Assembly (NCBI GenBank): GCA_905233765.1
Contig: CAJOCU010000021.1
Span: 1-38,366 of the forward strand
Direction of reading: 5' to 3'
DNA from: an uncultured Bacteroidaceae bacterium
GTDB lineage: Bacteria; Bacteroidota; Bacteroidia; Bacteroidales; Bacteroidaceae
Length of the DNA: 38,366 bases
This document shows positions 32,513 to 38,366 of the stretch, in pieces; the stretch's first letter is position 1; each line of letters opens with the position of its first letter. The notes under the pieces are model-generated. The model searched no databases, was not told where the DNA came from, and saw only the letters and a program-made list of their open reading frames with translations. The position numbers were made by a program, and so were the translations under genes.

Positions 32513-32585
32513 TGAGGACAACGTTCCCGACATTCACATTTACCATAACCAACTGTAGCACAATAAACTTATACTTACATATACT

Positions 32586-35213
32586 GTGGAACAGAAAACT
32601 TATACCTACGACGAGGCTTTTGCGGCCTCACTCGAGTATTTTGCGGGCGACGAACTGGCCGCCCGCGTGTGGGTGAACAAGTACGCCATGAAGGACTCCT
32701 ACGGGAACATCTACGAGCAGAGCCCGGCGGACATGCACTGGCGCATCGCCAACGAGGTGGCCCGCATCGAACAGAAGTACAAGCGCTCGGCGCGAAGCGA
32801 CGCTCCACACTTGGAGAACCCCATGACGGCGCAGGAGGTGTTCGACCTGCTCGACCATTTCCGCTACATCATCCCCGCCGGCTCGCCCATGACGGGCATC
32901 GGCAACCACTTTCAGGTGGCCTCGCTCTCGAACTGCTTCGTGGTGGGGCTGGACGGCGAGAGCGACAGCTACGGCGCTGTCATCCGCATCGACGAGGAGC
33001 AGGTGCAGCTGATGAAGCGCCGCGGCGGCGTGGGCCACGACCTCTCGATGCTGCGCCCTGCCGGGTCGCCCGTGAAGAACTCGGCGCTCACGAGCACGGG
33101 ACTGGTGCCCTTCATGGAGCGATATAGTAATAGTACGCGCGAGGTGGCACAGGACGGGCGCCGCGGAGCCCTGATGCTGAGCGTCAGCATCAAGCACCCC
33201 GATGCCGAGGCGTTCATCGACGCCAAGATGACCGAGGGCAAGGTGACGGGCGCCAACGTGAGCGTGAAGATCGACGACGAGTTCATGCAGGCTGCCGCCG
33301 AAGGCAAGCCCTACGTGCAGCAGTTCCCCGTGGACAGCGCGGAGCCCATCGTGACGAAGGAAATCGATGCCAGCGCGCTGTGGAAGAAGATTGTGCACAA
33401 CGCATGGCAGAGCGCTGAGCCCGGCGTGCTGTTCTGGGACACCATCCTGCGCGAGAGCGTGCCCGACTGCTATGCCGACCTGGGCTTCCGCACCGTCTCC
33501 ACGAACCCCTGCGGCGAGATTCCCCTCTGCCCCTACGACAGCTGCCGCCTGCTGGCCATCAACCTCTACGAATATGTGGAGAACCCCTTCACGGCCAACG
33601 CGAAGTTCAACTTCGACAAGTTCCGCGAGCATGTGAAGAAGGCACAGCGCATCATGGACGACATCATCGACCTGGAGCTGGAGAAGATTGAGCAGATTCT
33701 GGCGAAAATCGAGTCCGACCCCGAGAATGAGGAGGTGAAGTTCGCCGAGCGCAACCTGTGGCAGAAGATCCAGCGCAAGAGCTCGATGGGTCGCCGCACG
33801 GGCGTGGGCATCACCGCCGAAGGCGATATGCTGGCCGCCCTGGGCCTGCGCTACGGCACACAGGAGGCTACCGACTTCGCCGTGGAGGTGCAGAAGACGG
33901 TGTGCCTGAACGCCTATGCCAGCAGCGTAGAGATGGCGCGCGAACGCGGTGCCTTTGAGATGTACGACGCTGGGCGCGAGGAGAACAATCCCTTCATCCA
34001 GCGCATCAAAGCCGCCGCCCCGAAGCTCTATGCCGACATGGTGAAGTACGGCCGCCGCAACGTGGCCTGTCTGACCATCGCACCCACCGGCACCACCTCG
34101 CTGATGACGCAGACCACCAGCGGCATCGAACCCGTGTTCATGCCCGTGTATAAGCGTCGCCGCAAGGTGAACCCCAACGACCCCGAGGTGCACGTGGACT
34201 TCGTGGACGACGTGGGCGATTCCTTCGAGGAGTACATCGTCTATCACCATAAGTTCCTCACCTGGATGAAGGTCTGCGGCCTCGACACCGAGCGCCGCTA
34301 CACGCAGGAGGAGATCGACGAGCTCGTGGAGCAGTCGCCCTACTACAAAGCCACCGCTAATGATGTGGACTGGCTCATGAAGGTGCGGATGCAGGGCGCT
34401 ATCCAGAAATGGGTCGATCACAGCATCAGCGTGACCGTGAACCTGCCGAATAGCGTGGACGAGCAGCTCGTGAACGACCTCTACATGGAGGCTTGGCGCA
34501 GCGGCTGCAAGGGCTGCACCATCTATCGCGACGGCTCGCGCAGCGGCGTGATGATCAGCGTGAGCAAGAAGAAGGAGAAGCCCGCCGACGGGGAACAGCA
34601 ACAGGACACGCCCGCCCTGGAGACTGGCGGCGAGCAGCACACGCATGAGTGCCGTCCGCCCGAAGTGGTGGAGAAGCGCCCCGATGTGCTGGAGTGCGAC
34701 GTGGTGCGTTTCCAGAACAACAAGGAGAAATGGGTGGCTTTCGTGGGTCTGCTCAACGGCTATCCCTACGAGATCTTCACGGGTCTGCAGGATGACGAAG
34801 AAGGTATTATGCTGCCGAAGAGCGTCACCAAGGGACGCATCATCAAACAGCTGAACCCCGACGGCACGAAGCGCTACGACTTCCAGTTCGAGAACAAGCG
34901 CGGCTACAAGACCACCGTCGAAGGCCTCAGCGAGAAGTTCAACCCCGAATACTGGAACTACGCCAAGCTCATCTCCGGTGTGCTCCGCTACCGTATGCCC
35001 CTCGATCACGTCATCCGCCTCGTGGATCAGCTGCAGCTCAACAGCGAGAGCATCAACACGTGGAAGAACGGTGTGGAACGTGCTCTGAAGAAGTACGTGG
35101 CCGACGGCACCGCTGCCCGCGGCGTCACCTGCCCCAACTGCGGCCAGGAGTCCCTCGTCTATCAGGAAGGTTGTCTGATATGTACGAACTGCGGAGCCAG
35201 CAGGTGTGGCTAA
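32586..35213 (+). CDS. nrdJ: Adenosylcobalamin-dependent (class II) ribonucleotide reductase
   Basis: 875 residues from GTG 32586 (read VEQKTYTYDEAF); the same start point is used in relatives I recall, so GTG is preferred. It makes deoxyribonucleotides from ribonucleotides using a cobalamin radical, with or without oxygen. Seen: first redox Cys region VASLSNCFVVGLDGESDSYG, RRGGVGHDLSMLRPAGSPV, the active-site NPCGEIPLCPYDSC (~307-320), GIEPVFMPVYKRRRKVNPND and TIAPTGTTSLMTQTTSGIEP. The C-terminus is a four-Cys zinc ribbon (TCPNCGQESLVYQEGCLICT, NCG) typical of the Bacteroidetes form. Dependence on B12 implies uptake or salvage, which may relate to the BtuB-like receptor at 18917. A double hairpin follows. 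Confidence 0.93.
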   Translation: MEQKTYTYDEAFAASLEYFAGDELAARVWVNKYAMKDSYGNIYEQSPADMHWRIANEVARIEQKYKRSARSDAPHLENPMTAQEVFDLLDHFRYIIPAGSPMTGIGNHFQVASLSNCFVVGLDGESDSYGAVIRIDEEQVQLMKRRGGVGHDLSMLRPAGSPVKNSALTSTGLVPFMERYSNSTREVAQDGRRGALMLSVSIKHPDAEAFIDAKMTEGKVTGANVSVKIDDEFMQAAAEGKPYVQQFPVDSAEPIVTKEIDASALWKKIVHNAWQSAEPGVLFWDTILRESVPDCYADLGFRTVSTNPCGEIPLCPYDSCRLLAINLYEYVENPFTANAKFNFDKFREHVKKAQRIMDDIIDLELEKIEQILAKIESDPENEEVKFAERNLWQKIQRKSSMGRRTGVGITAEGDMLAALGLRYGTQEATDFAVEVQKTVCLNAYASSVEMARERGAFEMYDAGREENNPFIQRIKAAAPKLYADMVKYGRRNVACLTIAPTGTTSLMTQTTSGIEPVFMPVYKRRRKVNPNDPEVHVDFVDDVGDSFEEYIVYHHKFLTWMKVCGLDTERRYTQEEIDELVEQSPYYKATANDVDWLMKVRMQGAIQKWVDHSISVTVNLPNSVDEQLVNDLYMEAWRSGCKGCTIYRDGSRSGVMISVSKKKEKPADGEQQQDTPALETGGEQHTHECRPPEVVEKRPDVLECDVVRFQNNKEKWVAFVGLLNGYPYEIFTGLQDDEEGIMLPKSVTKGRIIKQLNPDGTKRYDFQFENKRGYKTTVEGLSEKFNPEYWNYAKLISGVLRYRMPLDHVIRLVDQLQLNSESINTWKNGVERALKKYVADGTAARGVTCPNCGQESLVYQEGCLICTNCGASRCG

Positions 35214-35256
35214 TCGCGTGAAGCGGCGTGACTGAATGTCACGCCGTAGCGATTAG
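35212..35256 (+). terminator. Long hairpin after nrdJ
   Basis: AATCGC (35212-35217) / GCGATT (35249-35254) outside and GGCGTGAC (35225-35232) / GTCACGCC (35238-35245) inside. It begins in the TAA stop itself. There is no T-run, so it may act as a 3' stabiliser or a factor-dependent terminator. Confidence 0.6.
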
Positions 35257-35257
35257 A

Positions 35258-35285
35258 GGAAAAGGCTTCAAACTAAACCTTTTCC
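35258..35285. other. Second hairpin GGAAAAGG/CCTTTTCC before folB
   Basis: A perfect 8-bp stem (35258-35265 with 35278-35285). The remaining ~60 bases to folB contain no clear TAnnTTTG box, so folB may be read from the nrdJ promoter. Confidence 0.5.
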
Positions 35286-35348
35286 GTCGGAGGACAGCGA
35301 AAGCTGTGAGGAACAACGGTTACGTTGTGAAAAAAGAGATTCACGAAC

Positions 35349-35726
35349 ATGATAGTTCAGGCTTCCAAGGTCCTTTTGAAGGACATAAGACTATTTGCCT
35401 ATCACGGCGTGCTCCCGCAGGAGCGCGTCGTGGGGGCATATTTTATTCTTAACATTGCCATCGACACGGATTTCTCTCGGGCAATGGAGACGGATGAGTT
35501 GGAGGGAACGATATCCTATGCCGAGGCGTATGACGTGGTGAAGGCAGAGATGGCCGTTCCGTCGAAGCTGCTGGAACATGTGGCCGGCCGCATCTGCAAA
35601 GCCCTACTCCACCGCTTCCCCACGGCACAGGCTATCCATCTGGAAATCCTCAAAGAAAACCCGCCCATGGGCGCGGATTGCGCAGGGGCGGGTGTCGTTG
35701 TGGAGGTTAACAGGTTTATAGGTTAG
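35349..35726 (+). CDS. folB: Dihydroneopterin aldolase
   Basis: 125 residues, normal length. It converts dihydroneopterin to 6-hydroxymethyl-dihydropterin and glycolaldehyde in folate synthesis. Seen: VLLKDIRLFAYHGVLPQERV (the conserved FAYHGV..QE block), the middle TISYAEAYDVVKAEM, LLEHVAGRICKALL and the active-site Lys in LEILKENPPMGADCAGAGVVVE. The last codons (VNRFIG) are written by the GGTTA-type oligo repeat at 35704-35757, which also supplies the end of the convergent HAD gene. The stop is 12 bp from that gene's stop. Confidence 0.92.
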   Translation: MIVQASKVLLKDIRLFAYHGVLPQERVVGAYFILNIAIDTDFSRAMETDELEGTISYAEAYDVVKAEMAVPSKLLEHVAGRICKALLHRFPTAQAIHLEILKENPPMGADCAGAGVVVEVNRFIG

Positions 35727-35757
35727 TAGGTTAATTGGTTAGTAGGTTAATAGATTT
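35704..35757. repeat. GGTTAGTAGGTTAAT oligo repeat spanning two gene ends
   Basis: The 15-mer GGTTAGTAGGTTAAT occurs at 35721-35735 and 35737-35751 (period 16), flanked by AGGTTAA, AGGTTTATA and TAGATTTA variants. On the plus strand it encodes the end of FolB; on the minus strand it encodes the end of the HAD protein (VVNLLTY). Confidence 0.8.
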
Positions 35758-36389
35758 ACGACGTCCTGAGGGGTAGCGGCAAAGGTCTCGGCAGCGTGAG
35801 CTTCAAGGAACTTACGGTCACGGAAGCCCCAGAGGACGGAGATACAAGGGAGGCCGCTGTTGCGGGCGGTTTGTAAATCAACGTCGGAGTCACCGACATA
35901 GACAGCCTCATCTTTCGTAACACCCAACTCGCGCAAAGCCAGTTCCACCATATCAGGAGCTGGCTTGCGTTGTAATTCGGGGCGCTCACCAATGGCCACG
36001 GCTACCGTGTCTTTGAAATAGCGCTCATAGAGTTCATCAACGCCAGCCTGCAGTTTGTTGCTGACAATCGCCAGCAGGAAGCCGCGCTTTTTCAAGGCCT
36101 GAAGCATCTCGGCGACACCGTCGTAGAGGCAGGTCTTGTCCTGGCAATGCACAACATAATAGCGCTTGAAGTCATCGAAGGTCTGCTCAAACTGCGGGTT
36201 CTCCTCGCCGTTGGGGACAGCACGTGCGATGAGTTTGCGCACGCCGTTGCCCACAAAGCTCCGCACCTCCTCTAATGCGCGCTCCGGCATTCCGTTCTTA
36301 TGCAAGGCCCAGTTCGTGGCATCCGCCAAGTCCTCCAGCGTATTGAGCAGCGTGCCATCAAGATCAAAAACGATGGCTTTCAACCTCAT
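35739..36389 (-). CDS. HAD-family phosphatase, phosphoglycolate phosphatase-like
   Basis: 216 residues. HAD motif I is IVFDLDGTLLNTLEDL (nucleophile D9, acid D11), motif II LLAIVSNK, motif III Lys near RKPAPDMVE and motif IV VYVGDSDVDLQTARN. A helical cap (type C1) lies between motifs I and II, as in Gph. It would dephosphorylate small phosphorylated metabolites; 2-phosphoglycolate is the family default but is not proven here. It follows the M48 gene on the minus strand with 36 bp between, and that gap is entirely a CTTTAAA-type oligo repeat, so the two are probably one transcript. Confidence 0.88.
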   Translation of the reverse strand: MRLKAIVFDLDGTLLNTLEDLADATNWALHKNGMPERALEEVRSFVGNGVRKLIARAVPNGEENPQFEQTFDDFKRYYVVHCQDKTCLYDGVAEMLQALKKRGFLLAIVSNKLQAGVDELYERYFKDTVAVAIGERPELQRKPAPDMVELALRELGVTKDEAVYVGDSDVDLQTARNSGLPCISVLWGFRDRKFLEAHAAETFAATPQDVVNLLTY

Positions 36390-36390
36390 C

Positions 36391-36428
36391 TTTAAACTTT
36401 AAACCTTAAACCTTAAACTTTAAACTTA
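36391..36428. repeat. TTTAAACTTTAAACCTTAAA tandem repeat
   Basis: Five or so 7-bp units of the form CTTTAAA/CCTTAAA fill the entire gap between the M48 and HAD genes and include the M48 stop codon (36426-36428). Confidence 0.8.
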
Positions 36429-37235
36429 TTTTACGCCCAACTGCTGTTTCACGCTGGGAATGTCTTTCTTCAGCTGCTCGATGCGGGTCGTGCTACTGGG
36501 GTGTGTGCTCATGAACTCAGCGGTGGTTGATTGTGAGGCGGCGCCCATCTTCTCCCACAGCGTGATGGCCGCGTTGGCCTCGTAGCCAGCGAGCGTGGCC
36601 AGCACGATGCCGATGTAGTCGGCTTCCAGCTCCTGCTTACGAGAGAAGGGCAGCAGTGCACCATACTGAGCACCAAGACCATAGGCCACAGCCACAGCCT
36701 GCTGCGTCTGCTGGCTCTTATTGGCAACGGCTGCACCCAATACGGCACTGCCCAGATTGGCCACCATCTGCTGACTGGCACGCTCGTTGCCGTGCTTGGC
36801 GATGGCGTGGCCCACCTCGTGACCGATGACGGCAGCCAGCATATCGTCGCGATCGCTGCCGTTGCCGACAAGCTTCAGCATACCAGTATAGACCACAATC
36901 TTACCGCCAGGCATGCAGAAGGCATTCAGCTGGCTGTCATCTACGAGATTGAACTCCCATGCATAGTTCTGCAAGTCGGCATCCCTACCCTCTCTCTTGA
37001 GGTAATCCTCAGCAGCCGCTGCGATGCGCTGTGCGACATTCTTCACCACGGCGGTGGCGTTTTTGTCAGAAGATACCTTGGCTGTCTTCATGTAGCTTTG
37101 GTACTCTGTAAGACTTGCGGAGAGGATTTCGGACTCAGATACGAGGTTCAACTGCTTACGGCCCGTCATCGTGACGGTACTGCACGCGGCCAAGACCACA
37201 ACGGCCACCAGTGCCAACAAAACTTTTGTTTTCAT
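36426..37235 (-). CDS. M48-family zinc metalloprotease lipoprotein
   Basis: 269 residues from ATG 37235. Lipoprotein signal MKTKVLLALVAVVVLAACST with lipobox Cys18. Zinc site HEVGH (H139, E140, H143, in AAVIGHEVGHAIAKHGNERA) and third ligand E204 in KQELEADYIG. The C-terminal STHPSSTTRIEQLKK is the usual M48 STHP motif. It is related to BepA/LoiP, periplasmic outer-membrane-associated proteases of envelope quality control. A longer frame from 37313 crosses the promoter and is rejected. Confidence 0.92.
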   Translation of the reverse strand: MKTKVLLALVAVVVLAACSTVTMTGRKQLNLVSESEILSASLTEYQSYMKTAKVSSDKNATAVVKNVAQRIAAAAEDYLKREGRDADLQNYAWEFNLVDDSQLNAFCMPGGKIVVYTGMLKLVGNGSDRDDMLAAVIGHEVGHAIAKHGNERASQQMVANLGSAVLGAAVANKSQQTQQAVAVAYGLGAQYGALLPFSRKQELEADYIGIVLATLAGYEANAAITLWEKMGAASQSTTAEFMSTHPSSTTRIEQLKKDIPSVKQQLGVK

Positions 37236-37270
37236 ATTACTTTTTCTTTTTATAAGTTCTTTTTCGAGGA

Positions 37271-37301
37271 CAAAAGTACTGCAACTTCCTTGGAACTGCA
37301 A
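37271..37301 (-). promoter_or_regulatory. Promoter TTG-N20-TACTTTTG for M48 gene
   Basis: On the minus strand TTG (37301-37299) and TACTTTTG (37278-37271) are 20 bp apart, 35 bp upstream of ATG 37235. Confidence 0.6.
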
Positions 37302-37327
37302 GAAAAGGCTCAAAAATATGACTTTTG

Positions 37328-37359
37328 TTTGTGGAAATCTCGGAAAACAGCTACCTTTG
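37328..37359 (+). promoter_or_regulatory. Promoter TTTG-N20-TACCTTTG for EEP gene
   Basis: TTTG at 37328-37331 and TACCTTTG at 37352-37359, exactly 20 bp apart; ATG 37399 follows 39 bp later. Divergent from the M48 promoter. Confidence 0.8.
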
Positions 37360-37398
37360 CATTATAGAAACAAATTAACTGATTCAACCCAATCGCTT

Positions 37399-38366
37399 AT
37401 GAAACAATTTTACTCTAAAGCCCTTGTACTCCTCAGTGCCTCCTTATGCGCTGTCTGCGCATTCGCACAATCCAACCAGACGTTCTCCGTCACAACCCTC
37501 AACGCGGATGGTCTGCCGGCCAAAATCCTGTTCGTATCCGTCAATGAAGAGGGGCCAGGCGAGAAATACACCAAGGTCATCAGCCAGTATCTGACCGACC
37601 ATCAAAGCGATTTCATAGGGTTGCAGGAAAACTTCAACTTCAACGACGAGCTGTACTCGGTAGCCAGCTCTGTCTATGACCGGGATGAGTTCAGCGGCAA
37701 CCTTGATGTTGCCACCTTCAATTTCACTACGCTCAAGGTGCCCTGCGACGGCCTCAGCGCGTTTTGGAAGAAGCAGCATAAGGCTGAGATGGAGCGCGTG
37801 GCATGGACCGACAACTACGGCAAATTCGACCACAGCAACGACGACCTCTGCACGAAAGGTTTCCGTCGCTACGAACTCACCACAGAGAACGGTATCGAGC
37901 TGCGACTCTACAATATGCACATGGATGCCAGTTCGGACGAGGACGAGGCTGCCGGCAAGGACGGCCCCGACAGGGAGTGCCGCCTGAAGCAGTGGATACA
38001 GCTGCGCGATGACATCATGGCACACTTGGATGACAAGCCCGTCATCGTCATGGGCGACATGAACAGCTACTATGCCCGCGACGAGGTGAAAGCCAACTTC
38101 ATCGATGCTATCGAGGAAAGCGGGCATGCGACCGTCAGCGACGTATGGATTGAGCTGCAGCGCAACGGCGAGTATCCCGCACACGAGGAGGGCCCCGTCA
38201 TGAAAGATGAGGATCATGGTTGGTTCCGCAAGGGCGAGACACTCGACAAGATTCTCTATATCAACCCCATCGATGCCACACGTCGCCTGCGCCCCATCAC
38301 CGTCAACATCGACCGCACAGGCTATGTGCGCGAGGACGGCTCACCGCTGGGCGACCACTTCCCCCT
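37399..38366 (+). CDS. Secreted endonuclease/exonuclease/phosphatase-family protein (partial, cut by right edge)
   Basis: The frame is open from ATG 37399 to the end of the window (322 codons, no stop). Signal peptide MKQFYSKALVLLSASLCAVCAFA. EEP-fold landmarks appear in order: FSVTTLNADGL (first strand, Asn/Asp), FIGLQENFNF (metal-binding Glu), RLYNMHMDASSDEDE, VIVMGDMNSYY (GDxN) and the end GSPLGDHFPL (DH motif). The family hydrolyses phosphodiesters, including DNase I-like nucleases and sphingomyelinase- or inositol-phosphatase-like enzymes. The secreted location fits a nuclease or lipid/sugar phosphatase; I cannot choose between them. The missing end is probably short, since the DH motif is near the C-terminus of the fold. 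Confidence 0.85.
   Translation, partial: MKQFYSKALVLLSASLCAVCAFAQSNQTFSVTTLNADGLPAKILFVSVNEEGPGEKYTKVISQYLTDHQSDFIGLQENFNFNDELYSVASSVYDRDEFSGNLDVATFNFTTLKVPCDGLSAFWKKQHKAEMERVAWTDNYGKFDHSNDDLCTKGFRRYELTTENGIELRLYNMHMDASSDEDEAAGKDGPDRECRLKQWIQLRDDIMAHLDDKPVIVMGDMNSYYARDEVKANFIDAIEESGHATVSDVWIELQRNGEYPAHEEGPVMKDEDHGWFRKGETLDKILYINPIDATRRLRPITVNIDRTGYVREDGSPLGDHFP

Noticed and set aside
32476..32585. Cobalamin riboswitch upstream of nrdJ
   Set aside because: The leader is only ~105 bases and shows no B12-box-like GCCACTG motif.
32628..35009. A 793-codon open frame on the minus strand opposite nrdJ
   Set aside because: It is the mirror of GC-rich codon use in nrdJ; it is low-complexity (His/Val/Leu/Ala-rich), lacks a promoter and matches no family I know.
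35228..35452. A 74-codon frame between nrdJ and folB
   Set aside because: It begins inside the hairpin region and runs into folB out of frame; no recognisable features.

Overview
This window looks like chromosomal DNA of a Bacteroidales bacterium, most likely a Prevotella/Segatella-type Prevotellaceae. Three observations support this. Many genes are preceded by the Bacteroidetes promoter form TTTG-N20-TAnnTTTG (usually TACCTTTG). Several proteins are typical of the group: a fused MurF-alanine racemase, a GSCFA protein, a Bacteroidetes-type B12-dependent ribonucleotide reductase, and a dxs-trkA neighbourhood. Secreted proteins end in a short 'DLxGR...KGIYI.DGKKVVxK' tail. I cannot name the species from sequence alone.

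Layout. (1) 1-10.8 kb is an accessory region of secreted proteins. It holds the tail of one protein cut by the left edge, a two-gene pair of hypothetical secreted proteins (the first with its signal peptide out of frame), remnants of a mobile-type gene pair, a membrane-spanning TPR/helix-turn-helix regulator (4354-5745), a large secreted duplicated-domain protein (5763-7856) and a GH95 alpha-L-fucosidase (8205-10748). (2) 10.9-12.2 kb is a decayed mobile patch: a truncated WYL-type regulator, a leader with twin palindromes and a large inverted repeat, and an orphan Rha-like phage regulator. (3) 12.2-24.6 kb is mostly housekeeping: murF-alr and the GSCFA gene (minus strand), diverging from dxs-trkA-TonB receptor; then N-acetylmuramoyl-L-alanine amidase-MCE/MlaD protein; then dnaA. 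(4) 24.6-32.4 kb holds cstA and a nitroreductase (minus), a multidomain GH127/GH146-type beta-L-arabinofuranosidase (plus) and a prolyl oligopeptidase (minus). (5) 32.5-38.4 kb holds nrdJ and folB (plus), a HAD phosphatase and an M48 lipoprotein protease (minus), and an endonuclease/exonuclease/phosphatase-family secreted protein cut by the right edge.

The most striking signal is regulatory. The regulator gene (4354) and the fucosidase gene (8205) have paralogous upstream regions. In both, a TTTCCATGGG box, a CCTATGRAAA box and a TACCTTTG -7 box lie at identical spacing, and neither has a -33 TTTG. Further TTTCCATGGG boxes lie upstream of each. The fucosidase side also carries three 16-bp TTATCAC-NN-GTGATAA palindromes at an exact 22-bp period, and the regulator side has one degenerate copy. 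My inference is a small glycan-responsive regulon of sensor/regulator, secreted protein and fucosidase, activated through these boxes.

Other unusual structure: in-frame C-rich/G-rich palindromic elements inside a TonB receptor gene, an 81-bp near-duplicate DNA segment encoding the C-terminal tail of two unrelated secreted proteins, and simple oligonucleotide repeats that supply the C-terminal codons of convergent folB and HAD genes. I found no tRNA, rRNA, CRISPR array or complete insertion sequence.
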